DNA of 9,192 bases. Source: JAAYJR01 sp964495655 (GTDB lineage: Bacteria; Bacteroidota; Bacteroidia; Bacteroidales; Prolixibacteraceae). Below, piece after piece: positions 1 through 5,908 of this stretch. The notes under the pieces were generated by a model. That model saw nothing but the letters and a program-made list of their open reading frames with translations. It had not been told where the DNA came from and ran no database searches. Numbering within the stretch: the first letter of the stretch is position 1; the number at the start of each line of letters is the position of its first letter. The stretch lies in the NCBI GenBank assembly GCA_964495655.1, contig CAZBWK010000128.1:1-9192 (forward strand), read 5' to 3'. Position numbers and translations under genes: made by a program.

Positions 1-219
1 TTTGGGTCATATGCAAAAGATACATACCGGGATGACAGTGATATTGACGTAGCAATTGTGGTTAAAAAGATGGATGGAGATTTTTTTTCCATACATCCTT
101 TGCTCTGGAAATTACGAAGGCAGATTGATGACCGCATCGAGCCGGTTCTTATTGAAAGGGATTTTGATGATGCCGGATTTCTTGAAGAAATCATAAAAAA
201 CGGAATTGAAGTTTCCTGA
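1..219 (+). CDS. MNT-type nucleotidyltransferase domain protein, 3' part only
   Basis: An open frame runs from the first base to a TGA at 217-219 and gives 72 residues; the start lies outside the window. The fragment opens with the nucleotidyltransferase signature: FGSYAKD, then DDSDIDVAI, where the two aspartates of DxD (fragment residues 14 and 16) are the expected metal ligands. The rest (LLWKLRRQIDDRIEPVLIE and a tail ending in IKNGIEVS) looks like the usual end of the ~100-residue minimal nucleotidyltransferases, so only about 25-30 residues should be missing. Family members often pair with a HEPN partner as a toxin-antitoxin system, the MNT protein acting as antitoxin, sometimes by AMPylating the toxin. 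No HEPN gene follows here; if present it would lie upstream, outside the window. Repeat copy 1 begins about 110 nt downstream. The family call is firm; the toxin-antitoxin role is inference. Confidence 0.85.
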   Translation, partial: FGSYAKDTYRDDSDIDVAIVVKKMDGDFFSIHPLLWKLRRQIDDRIEPVLIERDFDDAGFLEEIIKNGIEVS

Positions 220-326
220 ATTTTAAAAATCCAATATCGGTATTCATAAAAAAACTTTACATGAATTTCTCATATAACGCTCATACTTTTATATCGGTGC
301 TCCCCTGATCACGATGAATCGGGAGA
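220..326. other. intergenic hairpin preceding repeat copy 1
   Basis: This stretch separates the nucleotidyltransferase from repeat copy 1 and holds no credible gene. A hairpin is visible at 300-325: CTCCC (300-304) pairs with GGGAG (321-325), extended by GAT (307-309) with ATC (318-320) across a 2-nt bulge. It occupies the place of the second hairpin found before repeat copies 2 and 3. It also lies just beyond the stop of the minus-strand flavin reductase gene and could act as its terminator, but no T-tract follows on that strand. Confidence 0.4.
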
Positions 327-367
327 AGTTGCAACCTGATTTGCGGGAGTTTGGTGTGAATTACCAC
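327..367 (+). repeat. 41-nt dispersed repeat, copy 1
   Basis: It begins AGTTGCAACCTGATTTG and ends GGTGTGAATTACCAC. It matches copy 3 (5817-5857) except at three positions in the middle (CGG versus TAA in the G-rich stretch), and copy 2 (4809-4849) less closely. All three copies have the same orientation. The right end overlaps the last sense codon and the stop codon of the minus-strand flavin reductase gene (361-366). The family is not recognised. Confidence 0.8.
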
Positions 368-951
368 ATATTCCACATATCAACAATATCCCCAAAATGA
401 ACCTGGTTTTGTTTTGAACGGTATTTTTCTGAAAATTTTCCATCCACAAATACATCTTCATCCAGGCGGATAAGAACCGGTTCAGCTACAAACACCGTGT
501 GATCTCCTGTTACATACTCATCGGTAACTTTGCACTCCATATTCAGATAACATTCTTTTATTAGATTTGCTTTGATGATCTTTGAGTCCATGGCAGTCAA
601 CCCGGTATCAGCATACTTATCTGTCTGATTGCTGTGCAGAGTGCCAATTTTACCGACAACCTCAATCAGTTGTTTTGATGGCAGGTTTAAACCAAATTCC
701 AGCGTTTCTTCAATGAGGGCATATGATGAACAGTAATTATCATCTTCAGAGCCTTCCCTGCCATTACCCACCGAAATGGTCAGCAGCAATGGAAAGTGTG
801 AGGTTGGAGTCATCCAGCTTGCGGTTAATATGCCTTGCACCTTTTTTCGTGCATCACAGGAAGTAATTAATACTACCTGACCGTTTCCCAGAAAGAATGA
901 CAATTTTATGGCATTTTCAGGATTTGAAAAATCAAACTCTATTTTGCTCAT
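361..951 (-). CDS. flavin reductase-like FMN-binding domain protein
   Basis: A 196-residue cytoplasmic protein of the Flavin_Reduct (split-barrel FMN-binding) type. Visible family features are VLITSCD near residues 27-33, a GILTASWMTPTSHFP stretch at 40-54, FGLNLPS at 86-92, a DKY at 111-113, a KECYLNMECKV segment at 132-142, and the characteristic GDHTVFVAEP at 149-158. Family members use or reduce FMN/FAD with NAD(P)H, or bind flavin as partners of oxygenases; the exact substrate cannot be read here. The ATG is 32 nt downstream of the stop of the secreted-protein gene at 984-1760 and on the same strand, so the two are probably co-transcribed. No Shine-Dalgarno is visible, as is common in Bacteroidota. 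The final tryptophan and stop codons fall inside repeat copy 1, so the gene's 3' end coincides with the repeat boundary. The length is normal for a compact member of the family. Confidence 0.85.
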   Translation of the reverse strand: MSKIEFDFSNPENAIKLSFFLGNGQVVLITSCDARKKVQGILTASWMTPTSHFPLLLTISVGNGREGSEDDNYCSSYALIEETLEFGLNLPSKQLIEVVGKIGTLHSNQTDKYADTGLTAMDSKIIKANLIKECYLNMECKVTDEYVTGDHTVFVAEPVLIRLDEDVFVDGKFSEKYRSKQNQVHFGDIVDMWNMW

Positions 952-983
952 TGCTGTTAATTTTATTGATTTCTTGTTAAATA

Positions 984-1760
984 CTAAAGCACGATATAAT
1001 AAGTGGCGGTATTATAGGAATACATTTTTTCCATTCTGTCCTGGATTTCACGCATATTATCGAAAGCCTGCTTTGCTTTTTCACTAAGCTTTCCATCCTC
1101 CATGAACCATTTGTTATATTCTTCCAGCGATTTGAAAACAATCATTTCAGTGTACTTGCTTGTTCTGTCGCCTCTTTCGCCTTTTAAAACACAAAATTGC
1201 GTTCCCTGAAAGTTTTTCATAATGGACGGTCCGTATTCCTTTTGGTAGAGTTGCTCCAGATCTTCGAATGTCATTCCCTCTTCCAAGATGAAATCACATT
1301 CAAAAACAGCCACTACATTACCTGGTTTAACATCTATGGTACCTGAAAACGGAACCACAACATAATCGGTATATTCCAGGCTGGATACTAATTCTCTCCA
1401 TTTACTCCAGGTTTCTCCCATGTTTTCAAAGCCTTTTTTTGCTTCTTCGCTGGATACCCCCGGTTTTGGAAACAATCGATTTCTTTCTTTCAGTGATTCA
1501 AAAACATAAAATTCAGCATACTCTCCCATTCTTTTTCCTTTTATCATTTTCATCAAACTGATCGGAATGGAAGAAAATGATTTGTTAAAAACCGGAAAAA
1601 ATTCTTCGAGATAAAATGTTTCGAATTGTTCATTTGACACGTCAGATGCTGGTTTAACCTGAGTAGTACCAACGACAGCACCGGATGTAACTTTTTGGCT
1701 GTTAGCAGTTAGTCCTGCGATTAAAAAAGCTGCAATTAATAAGGTCGTAATTCGTTCCAT
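984..1760 (-). CDS. secreted protein with two tandem ~110-residue repeats
   Basis: This encodes 258 residues. The N-terminus (MERITTLLIAAFLIAGLTA, then NSQ) is a typical Sec signal peptide, with cleavage likely around residues 20-22, so the protein should reach the periplasm or beyond. The mature part contains two related units, about residues 28-137 and 147-257. Each begins with a hydrophobic strand (GAVVG / GNVVAVF), then an acidic FYLEEFFP / LYQKEYGPSI helix, a K-G-rich turn (IKGKRMG / LKGERGD), a YVFESL / IVFKSL strand, and a long helix ending in YVVV / YYIVL. The pattern suggests a ferredoxin-like alpha/beta (dimeric alpha-beta barrel) fold, but that is inference. The protein at 6109-6528 has one copy of the same unit. 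Upstream lies the AraC-STAND-TPR pseudogene, with a tandem-repeat operator between them; flavin reductase follows 32 nt downstream. The function is unknown. Confidence 0.8.
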   Translation of the reverse strand: MERITTLLIAAFLIAGLTANSQKVTSGAVVGTTQVKPASDVSNEQFETFYLEEFFPVFNKSFSSIPISLMKMIKGKRMGEYAEFYVFESLKERNRLFPKPGVSSEEAKKGFENMGETWSKWRELVSSLEYTDYVVVPFSGTIDVKPGNVVAVFECDFILEEGMTFEDLEQLYQKEYGPSIMKNFQGTQFCVLKGERGDRTSKYTEMIVFKSLEEYNKWFMEDGKLSEKAKQAFDNMREIQDRMEKMYSYNTATYYIVL

Positions 1761-1816
1761 AATTTTTTGATTTTGGTTAATGAATAAAAACTTAATTGTA
1801 AAATTCCGAATTCCTG

Positions 1817-1886
1817 TGTTGCAAGACCAACCGGGTATGTTGCAATGATTTATAATTTTGTCCAGTAATATGGACGATTGTTGCAG
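1817..1886 (-). promoter_or_regulatory. phased direct-repeat operator upstream of the two-repeat secreted gene
   Basis: On the minus strand two identical 8-mers TTGCAACA occupy 1838-1845 and 1817-1824, 21 bp apart start to start. Two weaker boxes continue the series upstream: CTGGACAA at 1858-1865 and CTGCAACA at 1879-1886. The spacings are 21, 20 and 21 bp, so all boxes lie on about the same face of the helix. The nearest box is 57 nt from the ATG at 1760. A TAAGTTTT resembling the Bacteroidota -7 box lies about 27 nt downstream of the nearest 8-mer, with no -33 TTTG at normal spacing, which would suit an activator-dependent promoter. The same pair with the same spacing precedes the paralogous gene (6624-6652). 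Binding by the adjacent AraC-type regulator is inference. Confidence 0.65.
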
Positions 1887-1942
1887 AAATTGACAGGAGA
1901 AAAAGAATTGAGGTTCAATAAAATCCCTTTTTTAAAGGAGGT

Positions 1943-1960
1943 ATCCCGAATACCCGGGAT
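1943..1960. terminator. hairpin downstream of the regulator pseudogene
   Basis: ATCCCG (1943-1948) and CGGGAT (1955-1960) form a perfect 6-bp stem with a 6-nt loop, about 60 nt past the stop of the minus-strand regulator. On that strand the following sequence includes an A/T-rich stretch but no clean T-tract. A weak terminator is plausible but not shown. Confidence 0.3.
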
Positions 1961-2019
1961 GGTTGATTAACGGACAAAGAGTAAAAAGCAAGGAGCAAGC
2001 TGCAGACTACCAGTTAAAA

Positions 2020-3945
2020 TCAGTCCATTTCAAAGTTTAGAGCATATTCTACTGCTTCGTCCAAACTCATGGCACTACCTTCAGTCTCGGTTTTGTTGGT
2101 TAATTCCACTCCAAGTTTTTTCCTGGCTCCCACAATGTGTTGCTGGATCAATTGTTGCCAGAATACCTGTGGAACCTCTTCCGGTATCCAATACCCAAAC
2201 GATGACGCAGTCTTATTTACAGTTGCATTCAGCCTTAGTGCCTTAACGAATCGTCCCTGCCCCGATACCGACATGGCAAGTCCCGCCATTTCCATGCAAG
2301 TATAATTTTTATCGCCATATTTAAGCGTTGCTTCCAGGCTTAATCCGTATTCCTGTTCCGCTTCACCGTAATTGCCCTCCATCAATCCACAATCTCCCAA
2401 CATGTGATGCGAAATCTCCACTAAATACAGGTTATCCAATTCTTCGGCCAATTTTAATGCTTTTTTAATCAAAGAACGCGCCTCCCGTGTTTTTTTGGAG
2501 GCTACCAGGCCATACACAACCACTATCATACAGTGAAGTTCAACTCCCGGATCGTTGAGTTCGATGGCCAGATCATATCCATCCTTAGAATATTTCATGC
2601 CGGTTTCATCATCTCCCATCCCATGAGTTAAATCTCCCAAATTAGCAAGTGTTAATGCTTCTTCTTTTTTGTTTTTTAATTCACGCCAAATAGATAAACC
2701 ATGTTTTAAAAGAACCGAAGCTTTCTGAAAATCAGAAGTTGTTAATAGCAGTGATCCATATCCTGTATTCAGCCTGGCATGTGTTTCCTTATCCCCGATT
2801 TTTGAAGCGATAACTCTTTCGAGGATTTCTATTGCCATTGAATAATGATTGCTTCTTCCCCAGAACCAGGAAAGATTAGCTGCAAGCCTTTGGAATTTTT
2901 CGGTTTTATTCTTTTCTGCCCAACGGAGTGCTGCCAAAAAATTGTTATGCTCAAGTTGGATTTTATCCATCCAGTAAGACTGCGCAGACATTCTTTCATC
3001 GTATGCCTGTTCAGCTTTACGGCTAAAATATTCCAGGTGTTTTCTGCTTACCTCCTCATTCTCTTTTTTATCTGAAAGAATTTTCAAACCGTATTGGCGA
3101 AGCGTTTCCAATTGATTATACCTCATCATACTATTCTCCGTATAACCCGTTTGAACCAGACATGTGTCGATCAGGCAGGGAAGTATATCAATAATTCTTT
3201 CTTTTAACAGGAATTCATTTGCGCAAACCTCTTCTGCAGCGGTCAGGGCAAATCCGCCGCTAAAAATACTCAGTCTTCGAAACAAGTTTTTCTCCTCTTC
3301 CGTCAGGAGGTTATAACTCCAATCAATAGTTGCCTGAAGTGTTTTATGACGTTCAATTGTTCCCGGAACCATTGATGGAATTTCAGCCAGCCTTCCTCCA
3401 AACCGGTCGATTATCGTATGAGCGTCCATATACTTTGTCCTGCCCGCCACCAGTTCAACTGCAAGCGGAATACCATCAACCTTTTGGCAGATGGTGGCTA
3501 CCTCTGTTATATTTTCGTTGGCAAGCTTAAAGCCGGGATTATTTAACAGTGCCCGGTCGGCAAATAACCTGACAGCCTCTGATCTGTTGGCGAACTCCAC
3601 ATCAAATACAGAAGCAGGGTCAACCAGGCTTAGCGGGGAAATGTACCACACTTTTTCCCCTTTGATATTTAATGCCTTGCGACTGGTAGCTACGATTGAT
3701 AATCCAGGGACAGACTGAATCAGTTTTGCTGACAATTCAGAGCAGGCAGATAACAGGTGTTCACAATTATCGAGCAGGATTAACAGATTCTTTTCTCTGA
3801 TCCTCTCAATAATTACCTCCATCATATCTCTGCCCGGTACCTCAGCAATTTCAAGGGAGCTCATGAATTGTTTTACAACAAACTCTTCCTGTTCCAAAGG
3901 AGCCAGGTTCACAAACCAGATACCATCTTTGTATTCGTTTCCCAA
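2020..3945 (-). CDS. C-terminal ORF of the broken regulator (STAND core without P-loop, plus TPR region)
   Basis: A 641-residue open frame starting at the first ATG after the frameshift. It retains the Walker B segment LLILLDNCEHL (residues ~54-64), the VATSRKAL sensor-like motif, GIPLAVELVA, and the winged-helix region RHKTLQATIDWSYNLL ... FRRLSIFSGGFAL, followed by helical TPR-like repeats to the end. It lacks Walker A and the DNA-binding domain, which lie upstream in other frames. If translated it could not bind nucleotide or DNA in the usual way. It is most likely just the surviving 3' part of the pseudogene, not an independent gene; no promoter or start context of its own is visible. Confidence 0.5.
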   Translation of the reverse strand: MGNEYKDGIWFVNLAPLEQEEFVVKQFMSSLEIAEVPGRDMMEVIIERIREKNLLILLDNCEHLLSACSELSAKLIQSVPGLSIVATSRKALNIKGEKVWYISPLSLVDPASVFDVEFANRSEAVRLFADRALLNNPGFKLANENITEVATICQKVDGIPLAVELVAGRTKYMDAHTIIDRFGGRLAEIPSMVPGTIERHKTLQATIDWSYNLLTEEEKNLFRRLSIFSGGFALTAAEEVCANEFLLKERIIDILPCLIDTCLVQTGYTENSMMRYNQLETLRQYGLKILSDKKENEEVSRKHLEYFSRKAEQAYDERMSAQSYWMDKIQLEHNNFLAALRWAEKNKTEKFQRLAANLSWFWGRSNHYSMAIEILERVIASKIGDKETHARLNTGYGSLLLTTSDFQKASVLLKHGLSIWRELKNKKEEALTLANLGDLTHGMGDDETGMKYSKDGYDLAIELNDPGVELHCMIVVVYGLVASKKTREARSLIKKALKLAEELDNLYLVEISHHMLGDCGLMEGNYGEAEQEYGLSLEATLKYGDKNYTCMEMAGLAMSVSGQGRFVKALRLNATVNKTASSFGYWIPEEVPQVFWQQLIQQHIVGARKKLGVELTNKTETEGSAMSLDEAVEYALNFEMD

Positions 3946-4031
3946 TTTCGAAACCGCCTCACATGCCAGCCTGGTTTTACCAATTCCCAGGTGCCAATCA
4001 GTGAAACAATACCGTTTTCTTTTAATAAACT

Positions 4032-4481
4032 TTAAATGGTATTTATCTCAGTTTCGCGTCCAATGAATGAAGTTGTCTGAAAAGGAAAGTTTTTTAAAAG
4101 ATTATTTTGATTCTGAAAAGCCTGAGACTCTTCCACAACTTCCTCCAAACTTTCAACCTCATTCGGAGGGAAACCAAAGTGATCTTTGAAACATTTACTA
4201 AAATAATTTACACTTCCAAATCCCACGGCAAAAGCTACTTCAGACACGGTATAATCTTGTTCCTTCAACAATTCCATGGCTTTGCTCAGCCTGACTTTCC
4301 GCAAATACTGGCTCACTGAGTCACCGGTAACACTTTTAATCTTCCTGTGAAGGTTTGAACGGCTCATATTTAATTCATAGGCCAATTCCGACACACCAAA
4401 CCGTTCATTTTGAATATTGGAATCGATTATTTCATTAAGCTTGCGGGTAAATTTTTTATTAATACAATTCCGGTTTGCCAT
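4032..4481 (-). CDS. N-terminal ORF of the broken regulator: AraC-type DNA-binding domain
   Basis: This gives 149 residues. The start is supported by alignment with the intact paralogue, whose N-terminus has the same length (MANRNCINKK versus MAVKNRREGT). Residues ~28-50 (GVSELAYELNMSRSNLHRKI) form the first AraC-type HTH, and ~77-105 (TVSEVAFAVGFGSVNYFSKC, followed by F-K-D-H-F-G-F-P-P) form the second HTH with its canonical end. About 30 residues of linker and the first residues of the NTPase module (TTSFIGRETEINTI) follow before the TAA. A free AraC DNA-binding domain of this kind could still bind its operator without signal control, so it may be functional or simply the front of a dead gene. 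Upstream, on the minus strand, TATCTTTA resembles a -7 box but has no partner at proper spacing. Confidence 0.6.
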   Translation of the reverse strand: MANRNCINKKFTRKLNEIIDSNIQNERFGVSELAYELNMSRSNLHRKIKSVTGDSVSQYLRKVRLSKAMELLKEQDYTVSEVAFAVGFGSVNYFSKCFKDHFGFPPNEVESLEEVVEESQAFQNQNNLLKNFPFQTTSFIGRETEINTI

Positions 4482-4551
4482 AAAAATTGCAATAAGTCAT
4501 TGATTATTATTAAAGATATGAAAAAAATCAATTACTTAAATTCAATTCCCG

Positions 4552-4713
4552 TTATTTCCTGCTGAAATTATCCTGATTTGGAAATAACCGATTAAAACTT
4601 AGTTCTTTTTCGAAATGCGAAATAATTCCAGCATTTTTTAGCATCTCAAACATTATTTTACGGCTTTGTTCTGCCGGAAATGTTTCTTTAAAAAATAGGA
4701 TCTCTTTACTTAT
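4552..4713 (-). pseudogene. 3' remnant of an unidentified minus-strand gene
   Basis: On the minus strand a 53-codon open stretch ends in TAA at 4552-4554. It begins after a stop and has no good start codon near its beginning. The residues look like real protein: KETFPAEQSRKIMFEMLKNA, then GIISHFEKELSF, NRLFPNQDNF and SRK. Amphipathic helix spacing and a normal amino-acid mix argue against chance. It ends about 70 nt before the regulator's start at 4481. Its 5' side fades out about 45 nt before the hairpin of repeat copy 2, suggesting that the gene was truncated when the repeat or toxin-antitoxin segment arrived. The family is not recognised. Confidence 0.4.
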
Positions 4714-4758
4714 TTAACTAAGAAGTATTATTGGTTACAAATGGTTATAAAATAAATA

Positions 4759-4780
4759 AAGAGGTCGATCATGACCTCTT
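4759..4780. repeat. perfect hairpin preceding repeat copy 2
   Basis: AAGAGGTC and GACCTCTT form a perfect 8-bp stem around GATCAT. The same arms flank a much larger loop before copy 3 (5713-5789), which shows that the hairpin is part of the repeat element. A second stem follows: CTGTC at 4784-4788 pairs with GACAG at 4799-4803. Read on the minus strand, the first hairpin is followed by TTTATTTATTTT and could terminate transcription. Confidence 0.7.
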
Positions 4781-4808
4781 GTCCTGTCCGGCTCCCCAGA
4801 CAGTTGAA

Positions 4809-4849
4809 AGTTGCAACCTGATATGTGAGAGTATGGTCTAAGTCCGCAC
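4809..4849 (+). repeat. 41-nt dispersed repeat, copy 2 (diverged)
   Basis: It begins AGTTGCAACCTGATATG and ends GGTCTAAGTCCGCAC. The first 14 bases are identical to copies 1 and 3; the right half has several substitutions. It follows the hairpin at 4759-4780 after 28 nt and lies 105 nt before the antitoxin start, forming the left boundary of the toxin-antitoxin segment. Confidence 0.75.
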
Positions 4850-4903
4850 CGTTTTAAATTAATTCAGGCTCTGATTAAAAACACACAAAATATATCTTAA
4901 GAA

Positions 4904-4934
4904 TTTGATAATTACAAAAAAGTACTTAATTTTG
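4904..4934 (+). promoter_or_regulatory. Bacteroidota-type promoter of the toxin-antitoxin operon
   Basis: TTTG at 4904-4907 and TAATTTTG at 4927-4934 are separated by 19 nt, matching the known Bacteroidota consensus TTTG-N19-TAnnTTTG exactly. The antitoxin ATG lies 19 nt beyond the -7 box, so the leader should be very short. No Shine-Dalgarno precedes the ATG; the leader is A/T-rich. Confidence 0.75.
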
Positions 4935-4940
4935 TACGTA
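4920..4940. promoter_or_regulatory. probable YefM-YoeB operator
   Basis: Two GTAC cores, at 4922-4925 (within the palindrome AAGTACTT, 4920-4927) and 4934-4937 (within TTGTACGTA), lie 12 bp apart centre to centre and straddle the -7 box. The E. coli yefM-yoeB operator is described as two palindromes with TGTACA cores about one helical turn apart, so the geometry fits autorepression by the antitoxin-toxin complex. Binding is inferred. Confidence 0.55.
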
Positions 4941-4953
4941 TAAATTTTAAGAA

Positions 4954-5208
4954 ATGAAAGCTGTTAATTATTCAGAGTTGAGACAAAACTTAAAGAAAAA
5001 TCTTGATGCTGTTACTGATAATGAAGAATTTTTGGTGGTTCACCGACCAAAAGGGAAAAGTATTGTAATGATGTCGTTAGCGGAATATAACGCCATGCAG
5101 GAAACCTCGCATCTGAATAAAAGTAAAGCAAATCGTCAAAGGCTTGAAAGTGCTATTGAAAATATTAACTCAAAAACAAACTTAATAAAACACAATCTTT
5201 CTGAGTAA
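4954..5208 (+). CDS. yefM: YefM-type antitoxin (Phd/YefM family)
   Basis: An 84-residue protein, the usual size for YefM. It opens with the Phd/YefM fold signature: MKAVNYSELRQNLKKNLDAV at 1-20, then FLVVHRPKGKSIVMMSLAEY, with the strand-loop-strand and SLAEYNAM helix used for dimerisation and DNA binding. The C-terminal third is charged and probably disordered until bound to toxin, as in the family. Its job is to neutralise the YoeB toxin encoded next and to repress the operon. The stop overlaps the toxin start as TAATG (5206-5210), implying translational coupling. A consensus promoter and likely operator sit immediately upstream. The operon is complete and looks functional, in contrast to the decayed genes on both sides. 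Confidence 0.92.
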   Translation: MKAVNYSELRQNLKKNLDAVTDNEEFLVVHRPKGKSIVMMSLAEYNAMQETSHLNKSKANRQRLESAIENINSKTNLIKHNLSE

Positions 5209-5462
5209 TGGATATATTCTGGGACAAAACCGCTTGGGAAGATTATTTATATTGGCAGGATCATGACAAGAAAATATTGCGTAAAATAAATTCCCTGATA
5301 AAAGAATGTCAGCGCACCCCCTTTGAAGGAACGGGTAAACCTGAACCCCTCAGACAAAATCTTTCAGGTTATTGGAGTAGAAGAATTACAGGTGAACACC
5401 GCTTGGTTTACAAAGCTGAGAATGATGTAATTTACATTGCACAATGCAGATATCATTATTAA
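5208..5462 (+). CDS. yoeB: YoeB toxin, ribosome-dependent mRNA endonuclease
   Basis: An 84-residue protein, the same length as E. coli YoeB and recognisably similar along its whole length (WxDYLYWQ near 10-17, TPFEGxGKPEPL at 37-48, LSGYWSRRITGEHRLVY at 52-68, and the terminal CRYHY). The residues described as catalytic in E. coli YoeB are all at matching positions: Glu46, Arg65, His83 and Tyr84. The protein cleaves mRNA in the ribosomal A site and halts translation when antitoxin is degraded. The ATG shares one base with the antitoxin stop, so toxin output depends on antitoxin translation. No damage is visible; the toxin should be active. Confidence 0.95.
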   Translation: MDIFWDKTAWEDYLYWQDHDKKILRKINSLIKECQRTPFEGTGKPEPLRQNLSGYWSRRITGEHRLVYKAENDVIYIAQCRYHY

Positions 5463-5712
5463 TTGCCTGAAAATTGCGTTTCTTTTTCTAACTATTTATC
5501 TTTTCAAAAATGTATAACCAGAAAATAGTCATTTCGACCTAATGAGACTTTAACCTTATTAACCGACTGAATGTCAGATGTTAATCTCTTGAGAATTTAC
5601 ATCAATTATATAATCAATTTAAATTCTATGAAGAAGTTGTAACTTATTATTTGACAGGTAGGTAATCGTTAATCTCAAATTCTATAAGTGTTTCATAGTA
5701 TATAAACAAAAA
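5463..5712. other. gene-free spacer after yoeB
   Basis: A very AT-rich 250-nt stretch between the toxin stop and the hairpin of repeat copy 3. No coding frame with protein-like composition, no RNA gene and no convincing terminator are seen. It is part of the segment bounded by repeat copies 2 and 3. Confidence 0.5.
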
Positions 5713-5789
5713 AAGAGGTCGAAATTTGCTCGCAAATTCAATCGAATACCATTTAAATATACGATTGAATGAGATTAAAATGACCTCTT
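5713..5789. repeat. expanded hairpin preceding repeat copy 3
   Basis: The outer arms AAGAGGTC (5713-5720) and GACCTCTT (5782-5789) are identical to those before copy 2, but the loop is 61 nt instead of 6. Within the loop are ATTCAATCG (5736-5744) with CGATTGAAT (5762-5770), a perfect 9-bp stem, and AATTTG (5723-5728) with CAAATT (5733-5738). The two inner stems share three bases and partly compete. A third, downstream stem, TTGT (5793-5796) with ACAA (5808-5811), corresponds to the CTGTC/GACAG stem of copy 2. Confidence 0.7.
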
Positions 5790-5816
5790 GTCTTGTGTGA
5801 CCCTCTGACAACCGAA

Positions 5817-5857
5817 AGTTGCAACCTGATTTGTGAAAGTTTGGTGTGAATTACCAC
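5817..5857 (+). repeat. 41-nt dispersed repeat, copy 3
   Basis: It begins AGTTGCAACCTGATTTG and ends GGTGTGAATTACCAC, nearly identical to copy 1. It lies 27 nt after the expanded hairpin and about 50 nt before the stop of the decayed SnoaL-like gene, forming the right boundary of the toxin-antitoxin segment. Confidence 0.8.
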
Positions 5858-5908
5858 CTTTCTATTAGGAATTCTTCTGACTAATATCTTTATTCTGCAG
5901 CACTTATA

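Larger units (their letters stand above)
2020..4481 (-). pseudogene. AraC-STAND-TPR regulator, disrupted by a nonsense codon and a frameshift
   Basis: This is the paralogue of the intact regulator at 6714-9191, in the same domain order: AraC HTH, NB-ARC-like NTPase, winged helix and TPR-like C-terminus. With one base restored the length would be 820 residues against 825 for the intact copy. Two lesions are visible. First, TAA at 4032-4034 stands where the intact copy has ATT after the shared GR-x-x-EI-x-TI segment; beyond the stop the same frame still encodes SLLKENGIVSLIGT, matching SLIEKHRIVTLTGT of the intact copy. Second, about 1 nt is missing at roughly 3986-3992: the DNA reads GGCACCTGGGAATTGG where a GTGGIGKT P-loop is expected, so the frame moves by one inside Walker A. 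The rest aligns cleanly, which suggests recent loss. The frameshift alone could be a read error in a G run, but the stop codon argues for real inactivation. Confidence 0.85.

Noticed and set aside
193..198. RGD motif in KGERGD / EGERGD of the secreted proteins (residue numbering of the 258-residue protein) as a cell-adhesion signal
   Set aside because: The motif sits in a conserved turn of the repeat unit; three residues are not evidence of integrin binding and nothing else points to adhesion.
2069..4319. Several 66-78-codon plus-strand frames antisense to the regulator pseudogene
   Set aside because: Each is a shadow of the conserved regulator coding sequence; none shows a start context or protein-like composition.
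4482..4551. Bacteroidota promoter for the regulator pseudogene
   Set aside because: A TATCTTTA resembles the -7 box on the minus strand, but no TTTG lies 19-21 nt upstream; too weak to list.
327..5824. TTGCAACC inside the three 41-nt repeats as extra copies of the TTGCAACA operator
   Set aside because: Seven of eight bases match, but no second box occurs 21 bp away in either orientation and the positions are not upstream of a fitting gene; GTTGCAAC is also self-palindromic, so the match is likely coincidental.
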